From: Panax quinquefolius
Lineage: Eukaryota > Streptophyta > Magnoliopsida > Apiales > Araliaceae
Assembly: GCA_020205615.1 (NCBI GenBank)
Contig: CM035173.1
Coordinates: 27,739,793-27,803,792, forward strand
Length of the DNA: 64,000 bases
Reading direction: 5' to 3'
Of this stretch, positions 1-11,770 are shown one piece after another. A model generated the notes under the pieces. It ran no database searches and had not been told where the DNA came from. It saw nothing but the letters and a program-made list of their open reading frames with translations. Every line of letters starts with the position of its first letter. Position 1 is the first letter of the stretch. Made by a program: the position numbers and the translations under genes.

Positions 1-1066
1 TTCCATTCTTTATTATACCCAGTTGGTTAAAACTTTGACTTCTATACTCCATGAAATTAGTAGAATATCCTTGATATTTGCGTTTCATCCAAAGATCTTT
101 TCATGGAAATATTCTTCCCGATCATTCTTGAATTTTACTCTACAAAACAAAGATCATGTCGATAATTTGGGCGTTAATAATTCTGGATAAAATAATTCTT
201 GAACTTGTTTTATTGAATTCTTATATCATTGTCATCATCCTCATGTTTATATTTTTTTGAAAGTCATCCGTGGGCACATGGTGCATAGATGGACTTGGTA
301 TGATTATGACTCGAGACTATTCGATTATGTAATCATGGTCGTAATGTTACAAATGATGTGATAAAAAATCCTCAAATTAGTCAGTAGTGCATTGATGGAC
401 GATTGTTGGCATGATCATGACCATTAATGAATACACAAATATTCTCGGCCGTAGTGCGTGAATAATTGTGGTCGTGATACTAAAGAATATCCTCGGCCAG
501 TAGTGTGCGGGGGTGATTCGATGATGTGGAATATTTATTAAAGTGAGTCTCAAATTTATAACAAATGATGAAAAACTTTTTAAAACCTAAAAGATAGTAG
601 ACTTTATTTTCTACTTGACTTTTTAATGGATCAGATATTCCACTGCAGCTTAAACCTGGTTGTTTATCAGTATTTTATCGGTTTAACATTATCAAAGACT
701 ATTGATAATTTATTCTCGCATTATCTTAGTCATAATATTTCTTCTTCGGGCTAGTTGAGCTCACCCTTTCTTTTTTCGTTCTCTTGAGAAATGATAATAT
801 AAATTTGACGAGTCGGGAAACAGTGATGGTCCTCAAGATAAGATTAGTAGTCCTCACTATTCTCAGTAAAATATAGTGTGATAATAATCTGTAATGAGGA
901 CTTTTGTTTGAGTTTGTATAATATCTAGTAGACGATATTTGTATTTAAACTCACGCTTTATGTCGTATTGCATACCTACGCTTATGTTAATAAGTTGTAT
1001 TTAAATTACATCTATGAAGTGGCGACTCAAGATGGGTGATGTATACCTAATTTTGGGGGCGTCACA
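1..1066 (+). mobile_element. 3' part of a Tekay/Del-type LTR (B-like), cut by window start
   Basis: This matches the downstream 1.1 kb of the B-element LTRs: the stretch beginning with the wording seen near 16885 and 24292, the core block at 720-765, and the end GGGGGCGTCACA at 1055-1066. B-type wording (for example at 400-500) is used rather than A-type. The next bases, TAAACGACACC, are not a primer binding site, so this is a 3' LTR or a solo LTR. Its start and any partner lie outside the window, so completeness and TSD cannot be judged. Confidence 0.85.
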
Positions 1067-1164
1067 TAAACGACACCATTTAATTGAAAATATGGTTTTG
1101 ATTTGGCATTTGTGAATTATACCCTACCATTTTATATGTTTCACAAATAAAAATAAGAAATTGA

Positions 1165-1740
1165 TATTTTTACACATTGTTTTTAGACCCGAACTGGTCA
1201 TCGAACCGAAAAAGCTACAAAGTGGATGAGTCACTAGTCCAACCAATGATCAAATTGTTATAGATATAGTGACGTCGTTAATATGTAATAAATAATAAAT
1301 AAATATATATTAATTATTATTATATATTATATATAATATTTAGTAAAATATGTAAAATTAATCAATTTATTTAAATACAAAAAACAAAACCTTATTTATA
1401 GAATGTTTATTTTATACAATTCAAATAAATACTAAATCTATATGAAAAGAAAGATACTCAAGAGTGATAAAATCAAATACAAATGAACATAAACATCTCT
1501 AGAATACATTCAATCAAATTCAAAGGCTTAAACTAAAAAAAAATGGATAGAGAGCCGATAAAATCGGCGAATCAGTCACCGGTTCACTGGGTCGACCGAT
1601 TCAACCGTCGGAATGCCCGATCTAAGCAAGTTTTAGTCTAAACTGGTTAATTGGTTCAAACCGAACTATAATGTGGATCGATTCTAATTTTTATCGGTTC
1701 GACCGACGGTCCAGTCCGGTCAAGATCTAATAACCTTGTA
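1165..1740. mobile_element. MITE-like element with degenerate terminal inverted repeats
   Basis: Near 1172-1215 there is a tract of the form GTTTTTAGACCCGAACTGG followed by TCGAACCG. Near 1695-1740 its rough reverse complement appears (CGGTTCGACC ... CCAGTCCGG ... TCTAATAACC). The interior (1550-1690) carries more GGTTCAACCG-type words. No coding capacity. The pattern resembles plant non-autonomous hAT-type elements; exact ends and TSD could not be fixed. Confidence 0.4.
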
Positions 1741-2330
1741 TTTATATGAGTTTTTAGTGAGACTTACTCACTATTCATATAAAAAAATTTATGTGGAAAT
1801 ATTAATTTTTTATATAAAAATATTTGTTCCCTAAAGATTATACTAATTCCATATTTAATGACAATATTACCTGGACGTTTGAAAATGTTTTTTAAGGTAA
1901 AGAGGAGGTACGTGTTAGTGTATCTATTTTGACGAATTGCACGTTTATATTACTTACCGTTGGCATTTTTTTTTTGTCTGATCATATTGTAACTTAATAA
2001 TTTCTTGTAGAATTGTTTTATGGTCAAATTATTAGTTGTCCACTTGTCCTTTTGGTTAGTGCCATTTGTTTAATTCAAGTATAGAGATTGTTTATTTCTT
2101 CATATGTAAATGAAATTAACACGTGTTACGTGTATAAATTATATAAGATAAAATTAAAATTTTATTAAAATCAGATAATTAAATAAAAAAATAATTTTTT
2201 TTTTAACATGGATGTATTAGCAATTTAGCATACAACATCTGGATTAAATTGATCATACACCTACTCAACTTTTGATTGTTCTTTTCGTTCACTAAATATT
2301 GTAATTCTTCTTTGGATAATATGGTCATAC
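1741..2330. other. AT-rich intergenic DNA
   Basis: No ORF with recognisable content, RNA gene or strong repeat is seen. The stretch is A/T-rich with homopolymer T runs. Confidence 0.5.
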
Positions 2331-2340
2331 CAATCGTGTT

Positions 2341-2463
2341 TATTTGTACACAGTCTGTCAAAATTACGTCGTTTTGACATATTTATTTTTTTAAAAAGAC
2401 TTCTTTTCTCCGAAATCAAAAATCAAAAAAACGACGTAGTTTTAGCAAACTGTGTACAAATAA
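2341..2463. repeat. Inverted repeat, arms about 36 bp
   Basis: The left arm begins TATTTGTACACAGT and continues to ACGTCGTTTT. The right arm reads AAACGACGTAG through to ACTGTGTACAAATA. The arms face each other across about 50 bp, so the DNA can fold into a hairpin. It may be a small MITE or one terminus of a larger element; the ACGACGTAG word recurs at 3313. Confidence 0.6.
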
Positions 2464-2715
2464 AATATAAAAACAATAATAATTAAAATTAAAAATAATA
2501 AAGTTAAGAAGATTAACCAATGATAGATGATTTTTTATTTTTGAAATAGAAAGATGATTTAAGTAGTGATAAGAGTTTGGTTTTCAACTTACCTTCATCT
2601 TTTAATTTTATTTTTGAAACTCCTATAAGAATATTAATACAAATCCCATATAATATGAGTAACTTGAACAAAATTTCTACAATGAAAAATCTCACAAATT
2701 ACTCGCACAATTTAT

Positions 2716-2802
2716 AATTTCTTGACAATGGACAATTTACCCCCAATATTTAAGGGAGTTCGTCAACATATTTTCTAAATTTCTTGACAATGGACAATTT
2801 AC
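2716..2802. repeat. 25-bp direct repeat, two copies 62 bp apart
   Basis: The same 25 bases (starting AATTTCTTGACAATGG) occur at 2716-2740 and 2778-2802. The surrounding 2470-3960 is AT-rich intergenic DNA with a short (TA)n run near 3227-3242 and no supported gene. Confidence 0.7.
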
Positions 2803-4004
2803 ATTTTATAATTTTAATACAATCTTGAGCAATAACAGAAGCAGCAATGGGATATTCGATTTTATGATGCGGGAAATGATGTAATCCATCCGATTAAATT
2901 GAACATGATTTGGATTTCCCCTCCCCCTAATTAAATTTAATACTTAATCATTTCACATAAATTTCGATATTTTAAAGAAAATTTAAAAAGATTATATGAC
3001 TATGTAAGTCTGGAAACGGCAATTTTGTTAATGCAATACTTTTTTTTTTTGTTGATGTTTTTTAGTAATTGCGATCGTATTAATAATATTCAAATAAATT
3101 TACATTAATCTTAAATTAACATCTATAGCTTTATTGTAAAAGATAATAATTTTTATGAAAGGGAAGCAGTAGTACTAATATTTAAGCCAATCAAATATGA
3201 AAAAAGACCCAATCATTTCCATTTATTATATATATATATATACTAGTGAGCGATCAATAAGATAATTATTAACTAAAGATAACGCTTTTAAATAAAGATA
3301 ATTTTATCAAACGACGTAGCTTTTAGGACGCGGTGTTATTTTTGTAAATACCATGCCAAACTGAACTTAGAGGCCTCCTTCATTATATTCTTTATATATT
3401 TATTTTGATGAAAATAGAGTATAATTGATTGCCCTTTCATGAGCTACTAATCTCAAAATCACCCTGCATCCTATAAGTTTTTTATTCCATGATTTTTTCT
3501 CACCCATCACACCTCCATAGGAAAAAGATGAGGACATATTATGTACTTCATGAGAATGGGCATGGGCAAAACAGGTAAATAAAAAAGTGGGGATGGTTTT
3601 AATTAGAGGGTGTTAAGGCTTTATCAAAAGGGTTAACAGGAGTAATCAAAGATGGGGCCTTGGTAATAATTGGAACAGAAGGCTCTGGTCTATAATCCTC
3701 TTTTAGGTGAGACATTAACATCATCTTGACAAATGACAACTGAAACTCCTTCAAATGTTCAAGTGTCAAATTTAGGCTTTTCTTTGGTTTGATATCACAT
3801 AATTAATATAACAATCCATCAAAATTACAGTAAATTTTGTATTAAAAAGATAAAGAGGATTGAAAAACAAAAAACACTCGAGTAAATAAATTTTAACTTT
3901 CAATAATACGTATAACAATTGAGAATTAAGAAATTAATATTAGTGTATTAAAAAAGTGAAATAATCTTATAAACGTTGACAAGGCACGATATAATTTACA
4001 CTAG

Positions 4005-4182
4005 CAGATTATGTGTATATTTGGTTATTCATCGTTTGTAACGTTTAGAAGTAATTTATTTCAAACGTAGCTTATTTTACCCATAAACGCAACACACCAA
4101 AATTAGTGTTGTGCGTTTAAAAATCCAAACGCTGAAAATGTTACCGTCTTAAACATTTCAAACACTGGTAGCCGAACAAACT
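4005..4182. mobile_element. MITE-like element rich in AAACG/CGTTT words
   Basis: The left side reads ATATTTGGTTATTC, the right side GGTAGCCGAACAAA, whose reverse complement TTTGTTCGGCTACC is similar. The interior holds inverted GCGTTT/AAACGC words. A related sequence lies in the opposite orientation at 11337-11500 (GAGTAACCAAATAT). No coding capacity. The family is not identified. Confidence 0.4.
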
Positions 4183-4631
4183 CATTAATAAAAGTTGTAT
4201 TAATTCTATGTTATTTTATGACATTATTTTCAAAATATTTCAATCTTGTCAAGTTGTTTACATTACCAACTTCTTATATAATTCAATTTAAAGACAAAAT
4301 TTGAGTGCATAGAAGTAAAAGAAGCAATAAAGAAAAACAAAGTTGTAGTAATGTTTCCTTGTTTCATTTGCCAAAATTTAGGACCACTTAATAATACAGT
4401 CACATAAAAGTTACAAATCTCTGTAAAAAATAAAATGTGACCCAAATTTGAAAACATTCAAATCTAGCTCAAAAGGGCAAAACAGTCATTTCGAATATAT
4501 TTCATAAAATTTTACCTCCAAAAAGTCCCAACACAGCCCACCACTTGCTCAGAAAGATTCTACTCCTACTAACCAAGACTTTACTTCAAAACCTCTAAAC
4601 GCCGTTAATTTATTTAACGGCACTAAGTTTG

Positions 4632-4639
4632 TATAAATA
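4632..4639 (+). promoter_or_regulatory. TATA box of the WDL gene
   Basis: TATAAATA lies about 30 bp before a CA-rich start region near 4664. The transcript placed here gives a short non-coding first exon ending at a good donor (TTC|GTAAGA at 4730). 4186-4625 upstream is AT-rich and contains nothing else that can be named. Confidence 0.6.
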
Positions 4640-4663
4640 TATCTAAATTCTGTAGCAGGCATA

Positions 4664-4729
4664 ATCGCACACTGAAAGTCTGAAACACACACTTGGCTAC
4701 AGAGTCAGGCATATCAAAGCGAAAAATTC
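4664..4729 (+). other. 5'-UTR exon 1 of the WDL gene (predicted)
   Basis: The inferred transcription start is about 30 bp after the TATA box. The exon ends before GTAAGAAAG at 4730. The following 1.6 kb (4730-6340) is T-rich, has stops in all frames apart from chance short ORFs, and ends at TTATCTGCAG (6331-6340), four bases before the predicted ATG. This is a typical plant leader intron. Confidence 0.5.
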
Positions 4730-6344
4730 GTAAGAAAGCTCTCAATTTTTTTATCATTCTAAATCTTTACGTAGCTATTGATCTGTTTCTGTTTTGATTC
4801 TTTAAAATGTATTTCATTTTATTCAGTTAATCGTGAGTAGATAGATCTATTTACATTCTTCTTTTGTCGTTTCTATGGTTTGTTGATCTCTGTGAATATG
4901 TCTGTCGGTGTAGGAATTTTGATTCCGAAAAATGGTTTTGTTTTCCCCTTTTTGGGGTAATTTTATGGTGGAGTCATTGTTTGTTGATGTGGAAATGTTG
5001 GTTAGGAAAAACAAATGAAGCTGTGAATCTGAAATGGGGAATTATGGGTTTGATTTTGTTAGCAAGGAGATGCAGGAAAGTTAGAATTTTGAGCGGTACG
5101 AATTGTTAGATTTTGATATTAATTGAGAATGTGATTTTGTATGTTAAGAAATATGAGCAAATAGAATTTTTGTGAGAATATTCAATACATTATTATTTCA
5201 TTTCATTTTGTCATCTTTTTCTGAAACCGAACTGTTTTTTAATTGGCTTTAGGGGGTGTTTTGTTTTTTATAATTGCTGATCTTATTATCCGACAGTCGG
5301 TGTTTGTATTTGATTTTATTCATCTTTGTTTGTGTTTCCATTGTAAATCAGAATTTAAGTTCCAATTACAACATGCGGTATTTTAGAGAACATAAGAGTG
5401 TTACCGGCAAGGAAATAAGTTGCATAAACTTGGAAAATACCTTGTATTTTTGCTTAGGAGAAAGATGAATTTTTAATAATATGCTTCAAATTGTGATACA
5501 CCTCTTTGTAAAACTGGAATAATATCATGTGTACAGACATGATCATGTATTTTCTGAGTATATTGTATATCTGTATGTTTATACATTCTACATATGGGAT
5601 ATTGGATTGTGTAACATATACCCACATCTTTCTTGATTTAGAATTTCTCCTTTTGTCTTCACTGGTTTCGCCAATTGCTGGGGAGCTCAATGATTCTTCT
5701 TGTTTGTTCTTTTTATCAATCAACTAGGATGTCTTTTCCTGTTTTCAATTCCATTATTGTCTTCCTTTTATTTAAAAATGTAAAGAACTTCTCCCTATTG
5801 ATACCTGTGGCCATCACCTTTTAATTTAAATTTTCAATCTTTGTTATTCTTTCATTTTTGGAGGGAAATTATTTTTATAATTTCCTGAATAGTGTGTGTG
5901 ATTCACTAAACGCATATTTGTATCTTATAATTCTTCTATCTCTGGAGGGTAAATACTTGGATGGATGCAGCCTTCTACAAGAATTAAAGAAAATAATGAC
6001 CATGAGATGCAGGCAGAAATGATTACATATTACTTTTAGCATTTGTAAAGCTTTATTTCTCCTTTTGTTTCCCTTTTCTACAATTTTTGGTTAGTTGTAC
6101 TAAGTTGTGTTTGAGTATCCTCAAGATTTAGAGCATTTCCCTGTTGGTGTTATTAGAAGCAATTTAACAAGATAAGGGGATGAATTCTTTAAACTGTAAT
6201 GTAGTTTGTTGAGTATAACTAACTGTAGGATGCCTGGTAGAATTTGGTCCCTTGATACGAATCTATGTATGCTTGATAAACACCTATTAATGTTAATGCT
6301 TGTTTGATGTTGTTGTAATATTTTTGCTTCTTATCTGCAGCAAA

Positions 6345-8625
6345 ATGGGTATGGAAGTAACTGATATTTGTATGGACAAGGAGTCTGACAATTTTCTTTA
6401 TTCAAATGGTGTTTCCCATGATTCAATTGACGAAACTGCCAGTCAGTTTGATGATCTGGACTCACCTGAGCATATCAATGGAAATCCTGTACCCAGTATA
6501 TTGAAAGAGAATACTGAAGCTAAGGAATGTGAAGTGAAGGAATGCACTACTAAAGACTCAGTTGAGATTTCTAAAGCTTTTCAAGTTGAAAAAAGTGAGG
6601 AGCAAGATATCCTGAGCTCAAAATGTGAGTCTGGCCTGTCAGAGGAGAAGATGAAATCTGAAACCCAGAACACAAAGGATGATTGTAAAAATTCTGGAGC
6701 TTTGCTGAAACCTGCAACCAAATCAATTTCTGGAAATGTTAAAACGAAGTACACTGTTCCACAGCCATTTGCTTTGGCAACTGAAAAGCGTGCTCTATGC
6801 GGAACTCGTCCCACTGGGCCTGGAACTGACACTCTTACTCCTGCGAGTAAATCATCTCATGTAAACAGTATGCATATCCCAGTTCCTAAAAAGCAGAATG
6901 AGGTAACTCTCGTAGATTTGCACCAAAGCCTAATTTATTATGCCTCGATCTTCCTTTTCCTTATCTTGCGTTTAATTTGTCCTCTTATATATCAAAGCAG
7001 ACAAGGGTATTCTAATGTATGGCCAGTTTATATATGTTAAAGTTGTAGGGCTTGAATAGAAAATGCTATAATGTCCACTCCTGCACTTGCAGGTTCCAGT
7101 AAGCGCAGTACTTACCAATTGTATGTGAAAGCACAAAATCCCTTGCCCCTCTTGTTTATTCAATCTTCTTCTACTTGTTGGTATTTCAGAAATCTCATAC
7201 TGGAGCTAACTTTGAAACTTGTTAACTAGTAATATTATGTTATATTAAGTAAATATATATTGCTTAATGCTAAGCACTTGCCTTTTCTTGTTCCCTTGCA
7301 GCTAGTCTCACCCTCGGTTGCTAGGAAGCCATTGCAACCTACTAATAAGAAGCATCCCGATGAAGATGACTCTTGTTCTGTTGCTTCCTCGTATCCTTTT
7401 TCTGCCAGTAGTAACAGATTCTTGTGCTTGTGTCTTCCTTCCATTTCATTTTTGTTCCTCTGACGTTGCTAAGTGACTCTTAACTATTCAAAGTACTGCT
7501 GCATCAGCAAGCACTACTAAGCCCAAGACAACTTCTGCATCAGCTCCAGTGTTCAGGTGCACTACCCGTGCGGAGAGACGGAAGGAGGTAGCGTTTCATA
7601 AATTTTCTTCATGTGAAATTTGTCTCAAATCCTACTTTAGCAAGTTATATGTCTAAAGTTAGACCAGAATGAAAAACCATATTCCAGTTTCCTCATTTTT
7701 CTTTTTATCATGTATTAGTTTTATACAAAATTGGAGGAAAAGCACCAAGCGATGGAGGCTGAGAAATCTCAGTGTGAAGCAAGGACCAAGGTACCTCATT
7801 ACATTTCTTTCTCAAGTATAACTTTTTAACTGTTAATTAGGAGCCCTATTTCCTTTCCGCTGTCTGTAGTTATAAGTTTATGTTTTCGGTTTCTTTCATC
7901 TTCTACTAACACCTTAGCCTCTCATTAAATTTGCTTTCCGGTGCCATATATCTATCCTCTTTTTGCCTCTGTGCCTTGATCCATCTTAAAAAAATTTAGG
8001 AAGAGAGAGAGGCAGCTGTCAAGAAACTAAGAAAGAGTTTGATGTTTAAGGCAAACCCGATGCCAAGCTTCTACCATGATGGCCCACCACCAAAGGTTGA
8101 ATTGAAAAAGGTACAGTAAAAGGGTATTATTTTTCTCATGCTTTATTAGAAATAGCTTTCTTGGATGTCATTTTAACTGTATTGCCATATTACATAAAAA
8201 AGATGCAACTTTTGTGTTAATTAGCCAGCAAAAATCTGCATACCCAAAAATTTGTTTATCAGTTCAAGGTTCTTTTCGTGTACTAAGTGCAATCTAGAAT
8301 TTTTATAAGTGAATTGCTTGAATGTCAGCTACCACCAACTCGAGCAAAGTCACCGAAGTTGGGCAGAAGGAAGAGCTGCAGTGATGCAGCTGCTCTTGAT
8401 AAAGGGATAGAAGCGTGTGGTCGAGGAACTCGTCACAGTCTTGGCAGTCACAGAGACGGTGCCACTATTGCTAAGTCCAGCACAAAGGATTACATTAATA
8501 TCCAGAATGGTAATGCTGCTCACAAATTTAAAGATGAGTCCAAACAAATAACAAGAGAGAGAAACGAGTCTATTTCGCCCAGGATGGCTGGATATGGGAA
8601 TACGGACATTTCTGTTCTGTCCTAA
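6345..8625 (+). CDS. WDL: WVD2-like (WDL) microtubule-associated protein, TPX2 C-terminal domain
   Basis: Six coding exons join in frame: 6345-6902, 7302-7390, 7494-7587, 7719-7790, 8000-8110 and 8329-8625 (406 codons, TAA stop). All borders are GT/AG. The product starts [13 protein letters not shown]. Its acidic N-terminal half ends with a [13 protein letters not shown] block (about residues 145-165). A TPX2 C-terminal (WVD2) domain runs from about residue 234 ([13 protein letters not shown], then [13 protein letters not shown]) to about 308 ([20 protein letters not shown]). The tail opens with [16 protein letters not shown]. In Arabidopsis, WVD2/WDL proteins bind and bundle cortical microtubules and affect cell elongation and growth handedness; that role is inferred here by family. 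The start codon is chosen because MG(R/M)EV is the family's usual N-terminus and it follows the leader intron directly. The WDL2/WDL3 branch fits best, but the exact orthologue is unsure. The gene is undamaged, unlike the transposons. Confidence 0.92.
7093..7098 (+). other. Candidate 6-nt microexon in the WDL gene
   Basis: GTTCCA is bounded by CACTTGCAG on the left and GTAAGCG on the right, both strong splice signals. Inclusion would add Val-Pro without changing frame, between phase-0 exons ending at 6902 and starting at 7302. Whether it is used cannot be told from sequence alone. Confidence 0.35.
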
Positions 8626-8830
8626 GTCTCTGGTGAGTTTTCTAATTTAAAAAAATGGGGAGAATTTTTCGTTGTTTTCCTTCTGGCTGCTTTAAGGTTT
8701 GAATTCCTGAACCTATAAGGACTTGTTGAAGTGGTTTGTGTAATTTAATGTACAAGTGTAAATTATTTTATAAGTTATTATCATATCTCTGGATGAAGAA
8801 TTCCTATCTTGTTGTAAATTTGATGTCTGA
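8626..8830 (+). other. 3' UTR of the WDL gene with a possible short intron
   Basis: After the stop, CTG|GTGAGT at 8633 and TTTAAG at 8691-8696 could bound a 64-bp intron. T-rich and TGTA words at 8740-8830 suit plant 3' ends, but no perfect AATAAA is present, so the cleavage site is not fixed. Confidence 0.4.
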
Positions 8831-8839
8831 TGAGGCTAA

Positions 8840-10040
8840 ACTTCCGATAAGTATTTTTTTTCTTTTCTTTTTTCAATTTTAAAATTGACTTTAATTCGTC
8901 TCATCACGTATGGGCATTATAGACCTGGTAAAATTGGCTTTAAAGTTCATGGTAGAATTAAAATTTAGACCTACTAAAAAAATTGAAACTTTAGAACTTA
9001 ACTTTTTAAATTTACTACTGAAATTTGGGCGTTTTTAAAAAGTGTCTACTGGCCCGACTGTGAGTTTTTTTTTAAAAAAATAAAAATAAAATTTTGCTAC
9101 TTGTAGGGTTTTCAACACAAAACTTGTAAGTAAATAAATAAAAAGTTAAACCAACTAAGTTTACAATAACTATTTATTTTTAATACAATCTTCAATAAAT
9201 TTTAACTATATTTGAAAATTATAATTAAGATATGTAGTTAATGTAGGTAATTAATTAATAATACTAATTTATAATATTATTAAAATTTTAATTGATTGAG
9301 ATATGTAATTAATAATTTCAAAGTATAAAACTATTAAACTAACAATTATTAGTTTAAGTTAGATAATATAATTATAAAAATTTAAAATTATCTATATATT
9401 AGTATTAATTACAAGATTTTTATTATTTTTAAAAGTTAAATAAATTATATTAATTTTAAAGAATCAAATTTGATTATATACTTTGAATTACTAGCAATAT
9501 ATAATCCTAATCAACCACTAATTTTTTAGATTGCAAGTCCAAAATCTATACACAATAATATAGATAATTTTATCCCTTAATTATGCAATCCCCTACTTAT
9601 TGTAGTACATTTGAAAAGTAAATCAATCATTATCCCTTAATTATGCATTTTCCCTACTTATTTGGAAAGTAAATCAATCATTATCACAAATCATGCCTTT
9701 AGAATAATATCTAAAATTATAATACTATTAAAATTTTAATTGATTGAGATATGTAGTTAATTTAAGTAATTAAAATTATTATTAATATTTATTATTATTA
9801 CTATTTTTGGTGTATTAAGATTTTGCAAAAAAAAAAAAAAAAAAAAAAAGCAAAGGTATTACCCTAACCTGACAGGCTTCACTTTTTCAAATTTCCGCCA
9901 AAATCCGAAGTCGTTTTTAGCTTCTACCGTTTTTGGTCCTTGCCATTTACCAGTTCGCCTACCGCTTGCTGCTGCCGTCTAGGGCATTAGGAGGAGTCTC
10001 AGTACATAAAGAGAGTTTTTAGATAAGTTGGTAACTTAAT
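8840..10040. other. AT-rich intergenic DNA with short internal repeats
   Basis: No gene is seen. Two near-identical segments of about 60 bp, each with TTATCCCTTAATTATGCA, lie at about 9570-9690. A second pair (TTAAAATTTTAATTGATTGAG) is at 9281 and 9728. An A run of about 24 bases occurs at 9826-9849. Confidence 0.6.
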
Positions 10041-10049
10041 ACAACTCAA

Positions 10050-10725
10050 CTAAGCTGCTGTTTGTTTATATCTGATTGTCTCTTAATGAACTGTCTCTTA
10101 TTCGTTAAGAGGCATGATGTTGTTTGTTACTCCCTCTGTCCCTGGTTAAAAGTCTTGTTTGACTTTTCACGCATATTAAAAAGATGAATGAAATGACAAA
10201 ATTGCCCATAATAATGTCATTAAATATGGAGAGAGAATTAGAATAAGAAAAGTATGATATATTTAATGCTACGGGTATAATAAGAAAATATGTGTAAAAA
10301 TTTGGTTATTAAAGGTAAGTGGACATTTAATATGGGACTAACAAAAATAGTAATAAGGACTTTTATCATGGGACGGAGGGAGTATTTTTTTTGTTACCTC
10401 TGAATGCCTCTTAATCGGTAAGACAGAAAATAAAATCTTAATAATTAAGAGATACCTCTTAATGAAATTTTCTTGATAATTTTTTATATATAAATATATT
10501 CAACAATATTATGCACTCATTTTTATTAAATTGAATATTTAAAATTATTAAATAAAATTTTACCTTTTAAAATGGTAAAATAGCGTCATTAAGAGACAAC
10601 TTACTTTTTAGTTATTAAACAATTTTTTATATTCAGACCTCATAATCATTCAGATAATCTAATTTATTAAGACATCATAATCATTCAGATCTTAATTCAA
10701 AGGTTTATTAAACACAACCTAAGAC
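10050..10725. mobile_element. hAT-like MITE remnant interrupted by a Stowaway
   Basis: The left edge (CTGCTGTTTGTTTATATCTGA then TCTCTTAATGA) and the right edge (TCTTAATTCAAAGGTTTATTAAACACAACC) are imperfect inverted repeats. TTAAGAG and CATTCAGA words recur in the interior on both sides of the Stowaway at 10130-10382. The pattern resembles common dicot non-autonomous elements that open with TGTTTGTTT. Exact ends are uncertain. Confidence 0.45.
10130..10382. mobile_element. Stowaway (Tc1/mariner) MITE
   Basis: The left end is CTCCCTCTGTCCC and the right end GGGACGGAGGGAG. It is flanked by TA on both sides (10128-10129 and 10383-10384). At 253 bp, AT-rich and non-coding, it matches the Stowaway family in terminus, target duplication and size. 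Confidence 0.93.
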
Positions 10726-11336
10726 TTATGATCATTTTAAACATCTTGACCTGCATATTTGTTCTTAAAGAAGATTGCCTATCTAGTTAGTTGTAAGTTT
10801 ATTATGAAGTTAATTTTATAGTAAGTTGATTAATTGATCAATACAATATTGACACGTACAGAGATTATCTCCCGATTTACTTATTAAAACTGTATTAGCC
10901 AATTATTGACAAAAGTTAACTTGCTAACTACTCCCATTAGAATGATGTTTGCTAATGGTCTTCATAATCATGGGGCAGATATAAAGTTACAGAGGGTCCC
11001 ATTAAGCTGTACCTTATTGGGAAGAAACAATTGTTTTCAAATTATGGTTAAGCTAAGTCATGATAAAGTTCAAAGCCAAAGGAAAGAAGCTCTATGGAGT
11101 ACAAACCATTAGTGGCCAATTTTTTATTTAGTGAAAAACAATTATAAAGTAGAACATGCTCCACACATGGAAGCAAAATTGCTAGTCAAAAAGGTCCCTG
11201 GCTTTCGAATTTTCCGTACTTCAAAAATCTTGAGCTTCGTAGTAGTTTTGATCTTAGGGGTCTTTATTTGTTATACAACACCACTTTTTTTCTTGTTATA
11301 TATATATATGTTCAATTATTTGCATTTATAGTTTTT

Positions 11337-11500
11337 ACAGCGGTAGCGTTTTGACCTTCAAACATACCGCACTTTGATATGTTGCGTTTAAAATAAGTTG
11401 ATTTAAACAAGTTATTACTAGACGAACATAATTTTTTAATGCGTTTAAACTTCTAAATGCACTAAAAGCTATAAACATTGAGTAACCAAATATGTATATA
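11337..11500. mobile_element. MITE-like element, opposite-orientation relative of 4005-4182
   Basis: It starts CAGCGGTAGCG and ends GAGTAACCAAATATG. GCGTTT words fill the interior, as in the 4005-4182 element read from the other strand. No coding content. 10731-11330 before it holds only a short unsupported ORF and a TATATATA run. Confidence 0.35.
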
Positions 11501-11619
11501 TAGCTTATTTTGACCCCAAGTATGGGGATTGTAGGATTGAAAGCCATTAAGCTTGAGTTATATTTGGCAAGCTTCAAATTTTAACATTAATTTTATGGAA
11601 TTTGTGAAACTTGTCAATT

Positions 11620-11770
11620 TTAAAACTTATCAATTCGGACGTCTTGAAATTGAACCCCACTCCCTGTAAACAAGTCCGAATTGTATGAAAAGTCTAGTCC
11701 GGGGTGAGGAGATTAGTTCGACTACACATTATCAAAAAAAAAAAAAAAAAAAACTTGTCAATTCTAAAGT
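11620..11770 (+). mobile_element. Short poly(A)-tailed retroposon
   Basis: About 110 bp of higher-GC sequence ends in about 20 A at 11733-11752. The words ACTTGTCAATTTTAAA before it (near 11608) and ACTTGTCAATTCTAAA after it (near 11753) fit an approximately 16-bp target duplication. It could be a SINE or a heavily 5'-truncated L1 copy; too little remains to decide. Confidence 0.4.

Noticed and set aside
2513..2695. 60-residue minus-strand ORF with a hydrophobic start
   Set aside because: Low-complexity AT-rich sequence with no support beyond openness.
4864..5727. ORFs of 64-89 residues on both strands
   Set aside because: They lie in the T-rich 5'-UTR intron of the WDL gene and have no recognisable content.
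6581..6832. Minus-strand ORF of 83 residues
   Set aside because: Shadow of WDL coding exon 6345-6902.
7093..7120. A longer WDL exon of 28 nt ending before GTATGTG
   Set aside because: It would shift the frame between the phase-0 exons at 6902 and 7302; only skipping or the 6-nt form keeps the frame.
10906..11331. Two short plus-strand ORFs
   Set aside because: No homology recognised, AT-rich composition, no promoter or splice context.
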